A stretch of DNA of 64,000 bases from assembly GCA_015689645.1 (NCBI GenBank), contig WVSM01000006.1:62001-126000 (forward strand), in the 5' to 3' direction. Below, one piece after another: positions 8,705 to 17,620 of this stretch. Under the pieces are notes generated by a model. That model searched no databases. It was not told the DNA's origin and saw only the letters and a list, made by a program, of their open reading frames with translations. How positions within the stretch are numbered: the first letter of the stretch is position 1; the number at the start of each line of letters is the position of its first letter. Source of the DNA: Rhodobacterales bacterium HKCCE4037. Its GTDB lineage: Bacteria; Pseudomonadota; Alphaproteobacteria; Rhodobacterales; Rhodobacteraceae. The position numbers and the translations under genes were made by a program.

Positions 8705-9664
8705 TCAGGCCGGGTTGGCGTCGAAATGGCCGATGATCGCGTCCAGCGTCTGGCCCCGGCGTGCCGGGTTTTCCATCAGCACTTCGTGGCGCGCGCCGTC
8801 GACGAGCACGAATGTGCCGCGCGGCCAGTCCGCCATGCGTTTGCGGGCGTTGGGGATCGAAACGCGGGTCTCGTCAGAGCCGACGATGGTGACGACCGGC
8901 AGGTCGAGCGGCGGCAGGGCCAGCAGCGCCTTCGCCTCTTCTTCGGCGGCGGCGACCCAGCGGAAGGAGGGGCCGCCGAGGGTCAGTTCCGGATGCGCCG
9001 CCGTCTGGCGGTTCATGTAGTCGTATTGCTCTTCATCGGTGGTCAGGATGTTGCCCTCGAACGGCAGTTCTTCCCAAGGGCCCGTGGTGAGCGCGAACCG
9101 GTTGTCTCGGCGCAGGAGCGCGCTGCCCTTGATCAGCATCGGCGAGATCATCCTGAGGATCGGCGGAAGCTCGATCCCCCACATCGGGCCGGTGAAGGCC
9201 GCCGCTGCGACCGGCAGGTCATCGTAAAGTGCGCGCAGCCCGATGCAGCCGCCCATCGAATGCCCGATCAGGTACCAGGGTTTCGGAACGTCCAGCTCCT
9301 CCATCGCGGCGCGGAAGGCGGCGACATCCCAGCGATATTCATCGAAACTGAGAACGTGGCCCACGCCCGGCTCATGCTGCGGGCGATCCGCCAGCCCCTG
9401 TCCCCGCCAGTCGAAACTGACCATGCCGTAGCCGGCATCGGCGAGATCCTCGGCCACGCGGCCGTATTTCTCGACATATTCCGTGCGGCCGCAGAACATC
9501 AGCACGGTGCCTTTCGGGCCCGAAGGCCAGACACCGAACCGAAGCCGCGTGTCGTCCCGTGCCCGCACCCAGTACGCCTTCACGCCCGAGGGGCCTTCGG
9601 CGACCTCGGAAAAGAACGGTGCGGGCTCGATGCCGGACGGGGCGGGGGCGGTACCTGCGAACAT
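8705..9664 (-). CDS. Alpha/beta hydrolase, lysophospholipase-like
   Basis: A 319-residue serine hydrolase of the alpha/beta fold, close in layout to monoacylglycerol lipase and lysophospholipase L2. The nucleophile elbow is LIGHSMGGCIGL (Ser near residue 145), the acid is probably in VTIVGSDETRV, and the His in DGARHEVLMENP. The oxyanion segment FSFDWRGQGLADRP is typical. The start codon shares one base with the stop of the upstream SCP2-domain gene (TGATG), so the two are coupled; together they suggest lipid handling. Substrate unknown. Confidence 0.88.
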   Translation of the reverse strand: MFAGTAPAPSGIEPAPFFSEVAEGPSGVKAYWVRARDDTRLRFGVWPSGPKGTVLMFCGRTEYVEKYGRVAEDLADAGYGMVSFDWRGQGLADRPQHEPGVGHVLSFDEYRWDVAAFRAAMEELDVPKPWYLIGHSMGGCIGLRALYDDLPVAAAAFTGPMWGIELPPILRMISPMLIKGSALLRRDNRFALTTGPWEELPFEGNILTTDEEQYDYMNRQTAAHPELTLGGPSFRWVAAAEEEAKALLALPPLDLPVVTIVGSDETRVSIPNARKRMADWPRGTFVLVDGARHEVLMENPARRGQTLDAIIGHFDANPA

Positions 9665-9963
9665 CAGGAGAGCGCACCGCCGAGTTTCATCGCGGTGCCC
9701 ATGTCGCCGTCGAGCGTCAGCCTGCCGGACATGAACGCGGCGGTCGGGTTCAGCTCGCCCGACAGGATTTCCTGGAAGGTTTCCGAATCCGCCGTCATCG
9801 TGACATCGGCGGTGTCGGCGTCGGTCGCCTCGCGCACGCCGTCCTGGTCGACGATCACGGTGCCTTCGCCGGTGATCTCGAATTTCGCCGAGCCGTCGAA
9901 ACCCTGTCCGTCCAGTTTCTCGGAGATCGCCGCAACGGCGGCGTCGATGGTTGCATTGCCCAT
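9664..9963 (-). CDS. SCP2 sterol-transfer domain protein
   Basis: A 99-residue protein consisting of a single SCP2 lipid-binding domain. The start region MGNATIDAAVAAISEKL, the central KFEITGEGTVIVDQDG strand pair, and LSGELNPTAAFMSGRLTLDGDM all fit the family. These domains form a hydrophobic tunnel for acyl chains or sterols. The start ATG at 9963 was preferred to the long upstream extension (to 10191), which is antisense to the TPR gene. It is coupled to the lysophospholipase-like hydrolase downstream, so a lipid-carrier role for that enzyme is a plausible inference. Confidence 0.88.
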   Translation of the reverse strand: MGNATIDAAVAAISEKLDGQGFDGSAKFEITGEGTVIVDQDGVREATDADTADVTMTADSETFQEILSGELNPTAAFMSGRLTLDGDMGTAMKLGGALS

Positions 9964-10108
9964 TTGGCTAAGTCCCTTGAATGGCCCGTGGTCCCGGACC
10001 CGATGTTGAGCAGCCACGTCTGACATGGCCGAATTGTTTCCCTTGTTCGCAGCGTCCTCGCACAAGAGTGATCTAGTATCCTGCGAGGGGAATGCTACGT
10101 TGCAGACC

Positions 10109-10660
10109 ATGACCATTCCATCACGCATCATCAACTTTGCCGTTACGTCGGTCATCTGCGGGTTTCCCGTAGTTGCGTCGGCGCAATCCACCGTCGACGA
10201 CTTCCTCGACCGGCTGGCGAATCCCGAGCTTCGGAACTGGGAAGTCGTGGAGGAGGAGGTCTACCAGCGCTGGCAGATCTCCGGCTCGGCCAGCGCCGAT
10301 TACCTTCTCCGGCGCGGGCTGGAGGCGCTGGAGGCGCAGGACTACGACGATGCCTACGACCACCTGACGGCCCTCACGGACCACGCGCCGGATTTCGCCG
10401 AAGGCTGGCACGCGCGGGCGCGGCTCTTTGCCGAGCAGCAGATGTACGGCCCCGCCATCGCCGATCTGCAGCGCACCCTCGCGCTGGAGCCGCGCCATTT
10501 CGGAGCGCTGGTGGCACTGGGCCTGATGCTGGAGGATATGGGCGACGCCGACCGCGCGCGCGAAGCCTTCCAGGCCGCCCATGACCTGCACCCGAACCAG
10601 CCCGACATCCAGCGCCTGCTCAACCAGGTCGAAGTCGCCGAAGAGGGCGAGGCGCTTTAG
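10109..10660 (+). CDS. Exported TPR-repeat protein
   Basis: A 183-residue protein with an N-terminal Sec signal peptide (hydrophobic IINFAVTSVICGFPVVASA, cleavage probably after ASA near residue 25). At least three tetratricopeptide repeats follow, for example ADYLLRRGLEALEAQDYDDA, FAEGWHARARLFAEQQMYG and FGALVALGLMLEDMGDADRA. It therefore probably acts as a periplasmic scaffold. The start ATG at 10109 places the signal peptide at the N terminus; the earlier in-frame start would add residues without signal character. It stands just upstream of the helicase gene. Partner unknown. Confidence 0.85.
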   Translation: MTIPSRIINFAVTSVICGFPVVASAQSTVDDFLDRLANPELRNWEVVEEEVYQRWQISGSASADYLLRRGLEALEAQDYDDAYDHLTALTDHAPDFAEGWHARARLFAEQQMYGPAIADLQRTLALEPRHFGALVALGLMLEDMGDADRAREAFQAAHDLHPNQPDIQRLLNQVEVAEEGEAL

Positions 10661-10774
10661 CAACAGCCCGCGTCTTTCGGGTTGCGAGCGGCAGGCGCTG
10701 TCCTCACATATGGGCGCAACAACGACCCTTGGGCGCTGCGGCGCCCGGTCAACCCAATGCGGCGGCGCAGGACC

Positions 10775-13687
10775 ATGAAACGCATAGCTGCCGTTCTCGG
10801 CCCCACCAACACCGGCAAGACCCATTACGCGATCGAGCGGATGCTGGCCCACAGGACCGGCGTGATCGGCCTGCCGCTGCGTCTTCTGGCACGCGAGGTC
10901 TACGACAAGATCGTCGCGATCCGGGGGCCGTCCGTCGTGGCTCTGGTTACGGGTGAAGAACGCATCGTGCCGGAGCGGACGCAATACTGGGTCTGCACGG
11001 TCGAGGCGATGCCGCTTGGCAACGGCGCCGATTTCGTGGCGATCGACGAGATCCAGCTCTGCGCCGACCCCGAGCGCGGCCACGTCTTCACCGACCGCCT
11101 GCTCCATGCGCGCGGCCTGCACGAGACGCTGTTCCTGGGCGCCGAAACCATGCGGTCCGCCATCGCCGCGCTGGTCCCGAAGGTGGAGTTCATCCGCCGA
11201 GAACGGTTTTCACAGCTTGTGTATGCAGGTTCGAAAAAGGTGAGCCGAATGCCGCCGCGGTCGGCCATCGTGGGGTTCTCGGTCGAAAATCTCTACGCCA
11301 TGGCCGAATTGCTGCGCCGCCAGAAGGGCGGGGCGGCGGTTGTCATGGGGGCGCTGTCGCCGCGCACCCGGAACGCGCAGGTGGAGCTTTACCAGAACGG
11401 CGATGTGGATCTCCTGGTGGCCACCGACGCCATCGGAATGGGCCTGAACCTCGACATCAAGCACGTCGCCTTTTCCGGCCTGCGCAAGTTCGACGGACGC
11501 AAGGTGCGCGACCTCTGGCCGAACGAGCTGGCGCAGATCGCGGGCCGGGCCGGGCGGCACACCCAGAACGGCTCCTTCGGGGTGACGGGGGAGGCTCCGC
11601 CGCTCGATGACCAGGTGGTCGAGGCCATCGTGAACCATCGCTTCGCACCGGTCCGCAAGCTGATGTGGCGGAATTCCGCCCTCGAATTCGGCTCGCCGGA
11701 ACGGCTCATCGCCTCGCTCGAAGAACGCACTGACGACGAATGGCTCACCCGCGCGCGGGAGGCCGACGATGTGCAGGCGCTCAAGGCCCTGATCGCGCGG
11801 CCCGAGATCCGGGAACGCCTCGGCGACGCGCGGGCGGTCAGGCTGCTTTGGGACGTTTGCAATATCCCGGATTTCAGGGGGATCAGCCACGCGGAACATG
11901 CCGATCTGCTGGGTCGGATCTTCGAATTCCTGCATGAACACCGCCGCGTGCCCGACGATTGGCTCGCCCGCCAGGTCAAGCGCATCGACCGGGTCGAAGG
12001 CGATATCGACACGCTCTCGAAACGGCTGGCCTATATCCGCACATGGACCTACGTGGCGCAGCGCACCGGCTGGGTCGATGACGAAACCCATTGGCGCGGG
12101 GCGACCCGTGCCGTAGAAGACCGACTGTCGGACGCCCTGCACGCGGCGCTGACGCAAAGATTTGTCGACCGGCGGACCAGCGTCCTGCTTCGCCGGTTGA
12201 AACAGAGGGAGAGCCTAGTGGCCGAAGTGAACGACCTTGGCGAAGTGACGGTGGAAGGCCAGGTGCTTGGACGCATCGAAGGCTTCCGCTTCCGCATGGA
12301 TGAAACCGCAAGCCCGGACGAGGCGAAGACGTTGCAGCAGGCCGCGTTGGCCGTGTTGCGGCCCGAGTTTCACCTGCGGGCCGACCGGATGTACAACGCC
12401 CCCGACACCGAGTTCGACCTGACCGAGCAGGGCGGCCTGATGTGGGGCGACCGCGCGGTCGGCAAGCTTGTGAAGGGCGACGACCCGATGAAACCGGTGG
12501 CCGAGGCCTTCGTGGATGAAGAGGCCGCCGGGCCCGAGGTTGTCCAGAAGGTGCAGCGCCGGTTGCAGCATTTCATCGACCGCCGCGTTGCCGCGCAGTT
12601 CGAGCCGCTTCTGGCGATGTCCCGCGACGAGGCGATCACCGGCCTTGCGCGCGGCGTCGCGTTCCGGATGCTGGAGAATTTCGGCATCGTCCCGCGCGGC
12701 GAGATTGCCGACGACATCAAGGCGCTCGACCAGGATGCGCGTGCGCTCCTGCGCAAGCATGGCGTCCGCTTCGGGCAATACACGATCTTCATGCCGCTGC
12801 TGCTCAAGCCCGCGCCGACACGGCTGCGCCTTGTGCTGTGGGGCCTGTGGCAGGGGCTCGACGATTTCCCCGACAGCCCGCCGCCGGGTCTCGTGACGAT
12901 CCCGACGGTCGAAGGCGCGCCGGCCGGCCACGCCACGATGGCGGGTTACCGGGTTGCCGGCGCGCGGTCGATCCGCATCGACATGCTGGAACGGCTTGCC
13001 GACATGCTGCGCGGCGAGGACAGCCGGGGCGGGTTCGAAGCCAATCCCGACATGCTGTCGATTTCCGGCCTCACGCTGGAGCAATTCTCCGACCTGATGG
13101 GCGGGCTCGGCTACAAGGCCGAACGGGGTGAGCGGGAGAAGGTGAAGGCGGTTCAGCCGTCCGAGACCGAACCGGCCGCCACCGACGCGCCCGAAAGCGT
13201 CGACGAGGATACGCTTGGCGCGGTGCCGCCCACCGGCCTCGAAGGGGCGGATACGCCAGACCCCGTCGCGCCGGACACGCCGCAGGAAACCCCGGTCGAA
13301 ACGCCGGGGGAGGCACCTGCGACGCCGCCCGCCGAAGTGCCGGGCGATGTGCCCGCCGAAACGCCGCCCTCCACACCGCAGGAAACGCCGGTGCAGGAAA
13401 GCGCCGCCGAACCGGAGATGGAGGTGTTCTACACCTTCACCTGGGCGCCCCGTGGCCGTGGCGCGCAGCGTCCCCGCAGGCCCGAAGGCAGCGGCGGCGG
13501 CAACCAGCGCAAGGGCGGTGGCGGCAAGCCGCAGGGTCGCCAGGGCGGCAAGCCCGGTGGCAAGGGCGGCAAACGTCCGCCACGCGACGACAAGCCCAAG
13601 ACCTATACCTCCCGGCCCGAGAAATCCGGCAAGGTCGACCCGGACAATCCCTTCGCGGTGCTGGCCGCGCTCAAGGACAAATCCTGA
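10775..13687 (+). CDS. SUV3-like ATP-dependent RNA helicase with Pro-rich and Gly/Arg-rich tail
   Basis: A 970-residue superfamily 2 helicase related to the mitochondrial RNA helicase SUV3. Walker A GPTNTGKT is at residues 9-16 and the DEIQ box at 91-94. The helicase C motifs follow as LLVATDAIGMGLNLDIKHV and QIAGRAGRH. Beyond about residue 790 the sequence leaves the family. A 90-residue Pro/Thr/Glu-rich stretch with repeated TPQETPV units is followed by a basic Gly/Lys/Arg-rich region (GRGAQRPRRPEGSGGG), probably RNA-binding. ATG 10775 is preferred; ATG 10757 is an in-frame alternative adding six residues. The next gene begins inside its stop region. Likely role in RNA processing or decay, by family. 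Confidence 0.92.
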   Translation: MKRIAAVLGPTNTGKTHYAIERMLAHRTGVIGLPLRLLAREVYDKIVAIRGPSVVALVTGEERIVPERTQYWVCTVEAMPLGNGADFVAIDEIQLCADPERGHVFTDRLLHARGLHETLFLGAETMRSAIAALVPKVEFIRRERFSQLVYAGSKKVSRMPPRSAIVGFSVENLYAMAELLRRQKGGAAVVMGALSPRTRNAQVELYQNGDVDLLVATDAIGMGLNLDIKHVAFSGLRKFDGRKVRDLWPNELAQIAGRAGRHTQNGSFGVTGEAPPLDDQVVEAIVNHRFAPVRKLMWRNSALEFGSPERLIASLEERTDDEWLTRAREADDVQALKALIARPEIRERLGDARAVRLLWDVCNIPDFRGISHAEHADLLGRIFEFLHEHRRVPDDWLARQVKRIDRVEGDIDTLSKRLAYIRTWTYVAQRTGWVDDETHWRGATRAVEDRLSDALHAALTQRFVDRRTSVLLRRLKQRESLVAEVNDLGEVTVEGQVLGRIEGFRFRMDETASPDEAKTLQQAALAVLRPEFHLRADRMYNAPDTEFDLTEQGGLMWGDRAVGKLVKGDDPMKPVAEAFVDEEAAGPEVVQKVQRRLQHFIDRRVAAQFEPLLAMSRDEAITGLARGVAFRMLENFGIVPRGEIADDIKALDQDARALLRKHGVRFGQYTIFMPLLLKPAPTRLRLVLWGLWQGLDDFPDSPPPGLVTIPTVEGAPAGHATMAGYRVAGARSIRIDMLERLADMLRGEDSRGGFEANPDMLSISGLTLEQFSDLMGGLGYKAERGEREKVKAVQPSETEPAATDAPESVDEDTLGAVPPTGLEGADTPDPVAPDTPQETPVETPGEAPATPPAEVPGDVPAETPPSTPQETPVQESAAEPEMEVFYTFTWAPRGRGAQRPRRPEGSGGGNQRKGGGGKPQGRQGGKPGGKGGKRPPRDDKPKTYTSRPEKSGKVDPDNPFAVLAALKDKS

Positions 13688-14037
13688 GCGAGGCCCCCGC
13701 AAAGGACCGGATCGACCGGTGGCTGTGGCAGGCGCGGTTCTTCAAGACCCGCAGCCTTGCCGCGCGCATCGTCACGGACGGGGCGGTGCGGGTGGACGGG
13801 GCGAAGATCTCCAAATCTTCGACCTCCATCGGCCCCGGTCACGTGCTGACCTTCCCGCAGGGCCGCCAGATCCGCGTGGTCCGCATCGTGGCGCTCGCCA
13901 CGCGTCGCGGACCGGCGGCCGAGGCGCAGGCGCTCTACGAAGACCTGACGCCAGCGGCCGAACCGGTGGCACCGCGTGTCGGGCCGAGACCCACCAAGAA
14001 GGACCGGCGCGACCTGGACGCGATCCGCGACGTGTAG
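13684..14037 (+). CDS. S4-domain RNA-binding protein (Hsp15-like), apparent CTG start
   Basis: A 117-residue protein of the Hsp15/YrfH type that binds RNA through an S4 domain; in E. coli Hsp15 rescues stalled 50S subunits. The S4 motif covers RIDRWLWQARFFKTRSLAA to about residue 60, and the C-terminal part is basic (RPTKKDRRDLDAIRDV). No ATG, GTG or TTG precedes the conserved N terminus in frame. The only candidate is CTG at 13684, with AAGGA at 13673-13677 six bases upstream. It overlaps the helicase stop by four bases. The GTG at 13786 would delete much of the domain and is rejected. Helicase and S4 protein are probably co-transcribed. Confidence 0.85.
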   Translation: MSEAPAKDRIDRWLWQARFFKTRSLAARIVTDGAVRVDGAKISKSSTSIGPGHVLTFPQGRQIRVVRIVALATRRGPAAEAQALYEDLTPAAEPVAPRVGPRPTKKDRRDLDAIRDV

Positions 14038-14144
14038 GGATTTGTAGTTACGGAATAACGACAGGTTCACTACGGGTTCTTGCATCCCCCCGCGCCCTGC
14101 CGTAGCAGGCGGACCGAGACTGACCGATTAGGGAAAGCGCACCC

Positions 14145-14480
14145 ATGACCTACATCGTCAACGACGCCTGCATCGCCTGCAAATACACCGATTGCGTGGA
14201 GGTCTGCCCCGTAGATTGCTTCTACGAGGGCGAGAACATGCTGGTGATCCATCCCGACGAATGTATCGACTGCGGCGTCTGCGAGCCGGAGTGCCCCGCC
14301 GACGCGATCCGCCCCGATACCGAGCCGGACATGGAGAAATGGGTGGAGTTCAACCGCAAGTATTCCGAGATGTGGCCAGTCATCGTCACCAAGAAGGATC
14401 CGCTGCCCAATGCCGAGGAGATGGACGGCAAGGAAGGCAAGATGGAGCTGTTCTCGGAGGCCCCCGGCGAGGGCGGCTGA
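14145..14480 (+). CDS. fdxA: 7Fe ferredoxin
   Basis: A 111-residue ferredoxin with one 3Fe-4S and one 4Fe-4S cluster, an electron carrier in the cytoplasm. The N-terminal cluster Cys set is Cys9, Cys17 and Cys21 followed by Pro; Cys12 is extra. The second set is [12 protein letters not shown]. The C-terminal extension ([20 protein letters not shown]) is typical of FdxA of proteobacteria (about 107-112 residues). The gene follows the S4 protein by 107 bases and precedes carD, an order I associate with this family. Redox partner not evident here. Confidence 0.95.
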   Translation: MTYIVNDACIACKYTDCVEVCPVDCFYEGENMLVIHPDECIDCGVCEPECPADAIRPDTEPDMEKWVEFNRKYSEMWPVIVTKKDPLPNAEEMDGKEGKMELFSEAPGEGG

Positions 14481-14789
14481 CACCCGATTCGGCGCGGACT
14501 TGCCGATGGGTGAGCATTATTGACCCAAGAATCATCCCGTTTTTTAAGGGGTTCCCTGACGCTGCGCAGCAGAATCCTAGGAATCAGCCGATTTTTGTGC
14601 TATATTCCTGTTACAAAGTGAACTGTCTGTACCAACTCTGAGCCGCGCGATCGGCCCGAACACTCTGCAGAACCGACCTTACGCAAACGGAATACCCCGG
14701 TGTTCCGCGTGCGTTTTTGACGCCTGCTCTTCGCGTGTGTCGCGCCGGAGATCCCGGTCGGGCCACGCCACAAAAAGGATACGCTAAAC
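14481..14789. other. fdxA-carD intergenic region (309 bases)
   Basis: No coding sequence is evident. The stretch is comparatively AT-rich in its middle (14515-14640), with a TATATT box at 14601-14606 that could be a -10 element, although no convincing -35 partner was found. At 14682-14713 an imperfect stem (CGCAAACGGAA pairing with TTCCGCGTGCG) is followed by a T run ending at 14718. This resembles an intrinsic terminator placed inside the carD leader. The stretch may therefore encode a short leader RNA or sRNA of roughly 110 bases, or simply end the fdxA transcript. The carD ribosome site AAAAGGA lies near 14774-14780. Confidence 0.5.
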
Positions 14790-15302
14790 ATGAGTAAAGC
14801 CCGCAAGCCCCAGCTGTTCAGCCCCAACGATTACGTCGTCTATCCCGCGCATGGCGTGGGCAAGATCGTGTCGATTGAGGAGCAGGAAGTTGCCGGGCTG
14901 GAGCTGGAACTGTTCGTCATCTCCTTCGAAAAGGACAAGATGACCCTGCGGGTTCCCACCGCCAAGGCGACCGAGGTCGGCATGCGCCCGCTGAGCGATC
15001 CGGCCGTTGTTTCCAAGGCGCTCGACACGCTGAAGGGCAAGGCCCGCGTGAAGCGTGCGATGTGGTCGCGCCGTGCGCAGGAATACGAGCAGAAGATCAA
15101 TTCCGGCGACCTGATCTCCATCGCGGAGGTCGTGCGCGACCTGCACCGCTCGGACGACCAGCGCGAGCAGAGCTATTCCGAGCGCCAGCTTTACGAAGCC
15201 GCGCTCGAGCGTCTGACCCGCGAACTCGCTGCCGTCAAAGGCCTCGACGAGGCAGGCGCGGCAACCCACGTGGTCGAAGTCCTCTCCAAGCGAGCGGCCT
15301 GA
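14790..15302 (+). CDS. carD: CarD family transcription regulator
   Basis: A 170-residue global regulator that binds the RNA polymerase beta subunit and stabilises open promoter complexes. The N-terminal RNAP-interaction domain begins FSPNDYVVYPAHGVGKIVSI and continues through FVISFEKDKMTLRVP. The C-terminal helical domain includes the conserved Trp of KRAMWSRRAQEYEQKI and ends with SYSERQLYEAALERLTRELA. Length is standard. A strong intrinsic terminator lies 60-90 bases downstream. The long structured leader upstream may influence its expression. Confidence 0.95.
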   Translation: MSKARKPQLFSPNDYVVYPAHGVGKIVSIEEQEVAGLELELFVISFEKDKMTLRVPTAKATEVGMRPLSDPAVVSKALDTLKGKARVKRAMWSRRAQEYEQKINSGDLISIAEVVRDLHRSDDQREQSYSERQLYEAALERLTRELAAVKGLDEAGAATHVVEVLSKRAA

Positions 15303-15365
15303 CGCCGAGCGTCTGAAATAAGCGGGCGAAATCCCGCGCTCACGGTTTTGTTACCGGTTTTCCTG

Positions 15366-15395
15366 ACCTGCCGCGCCCTCGCGGCAGGTTTTTTT
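15366..15395 (+). terminator. Intrinsic terminator after carD
   Basis: A perfect 10-base stem, ACCTGCCGCG paired with CGCGGCAGGT, with a CCCT loop, followed by seven T residues. This is the clearest rho-independent terminator in the first half of the window. Confidence 0.92.
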
Positions 15396-15476
15396 CTGTG
15401 CTATCAGGGAACTCAGGGAAACGTGGAACGTATTACCATAGGGCCAAAACGCCCATCACTGAAAGGAAGACCCCTC

Positions 15477-15749
15477 ATGAAGAAGATTGTTGCACCCGTG
15501 CTGCTGATCGCAGCCATCGCCGTCAGCGCCTGCCAGCCGCTGTCGCCGCAGGATCGCTCGAACCTTGGTCTGCTCGGCGGTGCCGGTGCCGGCCTGCTTC
15601 TCGCGGATGCCTTCAACGCCAACCCGCAGTGGACCATTCTGGCAACCGTTGCCGGTGCCGCCGTTGGTACGCAGGTCGCGCGCAACACGCAGACCGGCCA
15701 GTGCGCCTATTCGAACGGTGACGGCACCTACTACGTCGCTGCTTGCTGA
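15477..15749 (+). CDS. Small glycine-rich lipoprotein
   Basis: A 90-residue predicted lipoprotein. The signal peptide MKKIVAPVLLIAAIAVSAC ends in a lipobox (VSAC) with the acylated Cys near residue 19. The mature part has two glycine-zipper-like hydrophobic stretches (LGLLGGAGAGLLLADAF and ILATVAGAAVGTQVA), the arrangement of 17 kDa-type outer-membrane lipoproteins. It ends with a Cys-containing tail (GQCAYSNGDGTYYVAAC). AAAGGAAG precedes the start. It is convergent with cobS with six bases between stops. Role unknown; envelope integrity is a guess from type. Confidence 0.82.
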   Translation: MKKIVAPVLLIAAIAVSACQPLSPQDRSNLGLLGGAGAGLLLADAFNANPQWTILATVAGAAVGTQVARNTQTGQCAYSNGDGTYYVAAC

Positions 15750-15755
15750 TCGAAC

Positions 15756-16514
15756 TCAGGCAAGGGTCGCGGCGAGCGTGAGAAGGGCGGCAATCTCGCC
15801 CAGAACCTGCGCCGCGCCCAAGACATCGCCCGTTTGCCCGCCGATCTTCGCGCGGGCAAGCGCGCCCGCAAGGGCCGCAGTGACAAAGACGAGGATCGCT
15901 GCAAGCAAGCCGGGCCAGAGGCCCGCGAAGATCAAGCCCCCGACAATCGAGATGCCGAGCGCCAGCCGGACCGCGTTTGCAGGCGGTTTCCCGACATGCT
16001 TCGCCAACCCGTCCTCGCGTGCGAAGGGCAGGCGGGCCATCAAGCCCGCCATGGCCGCCCGGCTGAGGAGTGCTGCGGTGATCAGCGCAAGGGGCGCGAC
16101 CGGCAGAAGGGCGGCCAGAAGGCTCCACCGCAGGCCCATGGCGAAAACCATGGCGAGCACGCCGTAGCTGCCCACGCGGCTGTCCTTCAGGATCTCCAGC
16201 CGCCGCGCACGATCGTGCCCGCCCCAGAAGCCGTCGGCGCAATCGGCCAGACCGTCTTCGTGCAATCCGCCGGTCAGGACCGTGCCAAGCGCAAGCGCCA
16301 GCCCCGCGGCCGCCCAGATCGGCCCGCCAAGCGCCATCATCCCTGTCCCAAGGGCAACCTGAAGCGTCGCAATCGCCGCGCCCACCAATGGCCAGGCCCA
16401 GGCCGACGTCGCCGTGCGCACCGCGTCTCCGCCAGGAAAGGGCAGGCGCGACAGCAGGTGGAAAGCCCGGATTACATCGCGGGGTTGCGGACGGAAACTG
16501 TCGGTATCAGACAT
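15756..16514 (-). CDS. cobS: Adenosylcobinamide-GDP ribazoletransferase
   Basis: The final assembly enzyme of cobalamin synthesis. It joins adenosylcobinamide-GDP and alpha-ribazole at the inner membrane. The 252-residue protein is hydrophobic with several membrane helices and contains the family motif [20 protein letters not shown] followed by [14 protein letters not shown]. The start ATG at 16514 gives MSDTDSF; an upstream ATG at 16535 would add seven residues. It is divergent from cobT, so the two late cobalamin genes share an 83-base promoter region. No cobalamin riboswitch box was recognised there. Confidence 0.95.
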   Translation of the reverse strand: MSDTDSFRPQPRDVIRAFHLLSRLPFPGGDAVRTATSAWAWPLVGAAIATLQVALGTGMMALGGPIWAAAGLALALGTVLTGGLHEDGLADCADGFWGGHDRARRLEILKDSRVGSYGVLAMVFAMGLRWSLLAALLPVAPLALITAALLSRAAMAGLMARLPFAREDGLAKHVGKPPANAVRLALGISIVGGLIFAGLWPGLLAAILVFVTAALAGALARAKIGGQTGDVLGAAQVLGEIAALLTLAATLA

Positions 16515-16597
16515 CGCATGGACCTTTCTGGCCACCCTCGGGCAGGTTGGTGACCGCTAAACAATACTTCAAACCCGCAACGCAAGGGACGCCTGAC

Positions 16598-17611
16598 ATG
16601 AATGCACCGCAAAGCCCCTCCGACATCCGAACCCGGCTGCAAGGGGCCGCTTCTCCTGACAGTGCCGCCCGCGACGCAGCCGAGGCGCGCAATTCGGTGC
16701 TGACCAAGCCGCCGGGCGCGTTGGGACGACTGGAGGAGATTGCGATCTGGTACGCCGCGTGGCGTGGCGATGCACGCCCTCGGATCGAGTCGCCGCAAGT
16801 CCTTGTGTTCGCAGGAAATCATGGCGTGGCCGCCCGCGGCGTCTCGGCCTTTCCGCCGGAAGTGACGGTGCAGATGGTCGCCAATTTCGAAGCTGGCGGC
16901 GCGGCGATCAACCAGCTGAGCGACCTTGCGGGTGCGAAGATGTCCGTGCATGCCATCGACCTCGACACGCCGACCGCCGATTTTACCCAAGGCCCCGCGA
17001 TGGATGAGGCCGCCTTCATGGCAGCGTTCAACACCGGCTGGGATGCCGTCGACGCGAACGCGGACCTTCTGGTCGTGGGCGAAATGGGGATCGGCAACAC
17101 GACCTCCGCCGCCGCGATTTCCCATGCTCTTTATGGCGGCGAGGCCGCCGACTGGACCGGGCGCGGCACCGGTGTCGACGAAGCGGGCGTGGCGCTTAAG
17201 GCGCAGGTCGTGGCCGAGGGGCTGGCGGCAAACCCGCAAGCCGCGGAGGACCCGCTTGAAGCCCTGCGCTGCCTCGGCGGACGCGAGGTGGCCGCGATGG
17301 CCGGCGCCATGGCGCGGGCGCGGATGGACGGCATTCCGGTGATTCTCGACGGTTTCATCTGCACGGCTGCGGCGGCGGTTCTCGCGCGGACTGCAGAGGG
17401 CGCGCTGGATCACGCGATCGCAGGCCATGCATCGGAGGAACAGGCCCATGTGCGCCTGCTGGAGGAACTGGGCAAAGCACCGCTTCTTTCCCTTGCGCTG
17501 CGCCTTGGAGAGGGCTCCGGCGCGGCGCTGGCGATCCAGATTCTCAAAGGTGCGCTGGCCTGCCATTCCGGCATGGCAAGTTTCGCGGAAGCGGGCGTAT
17601 CGGACGGGTGA
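16598..17611 (+). CDS. cobT: Nicotinate-nucleotide-dimethylbenzimidazole phosphoribosyltransferase
   Basis: Makes alpha-ribazole phosphate from nicotinate mononucleotide and dimethylbenzimidazole for the lower ligand of cobalamin. The 337-residue protein shows the family signatures [49 protein letters not shown] and the C-terminal [11 protein letters not shown] catalytic Glu lies in the C-terminal region, as is usual for CobT. Start ATG 16598 was chosen for the family N terminus; the frame is open further upstream but antisense to cobS. With cobS it forms a divergent lower-ligand module. Confidence 0.95.
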   Translation: MNAPQSPSDIRTRLQGAASPDSAARDAAEARNSVLTKPPGALGRLEEIAIWYAAWRGDARPRIESPQVLVFAGNHGVAARGVSAFPPEVTVQMVANFEAGGAAINQLSDLAGAKMSVHAIDLDTPTADFTQGPAMDEAAFMAAFNTGWDAVDANADLLVVGEMGIGNTTSAAAISHALYGGEAADWTGRGTGVDEAGVALKAQVVAEGLAANPQAAEDPLEALRCLGGREVAAMAGAMARARMDGIPVILDGFICTAAAAVLARTAEGALDHAIAGHASEEQAHVRLLEELGKAPLLSLALRLGEGSGAALAIQILKGALACHSGMASFAEAGVSDG

Positions 17612-17620
17612 GGGTGCCGG

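Noticed and set aside
13216-13440. Tandem repeats taken for a CRISPR or satellite
   Set aside because: The repetition is codon-level (TPQETPV-type) inside the helicase frame, with no spacers.
12215-13702. 495-codon open frame antisense to the helicase
   Set aside because: Generated by the GC-rich helicase and its repetitive tail; no start signal or domain.
16515-16597. Cobalamin riboswitch between cobS and cobT
   Set aside because: Only 83 bases and no B12-box sequence; too short for the known riboswitch.
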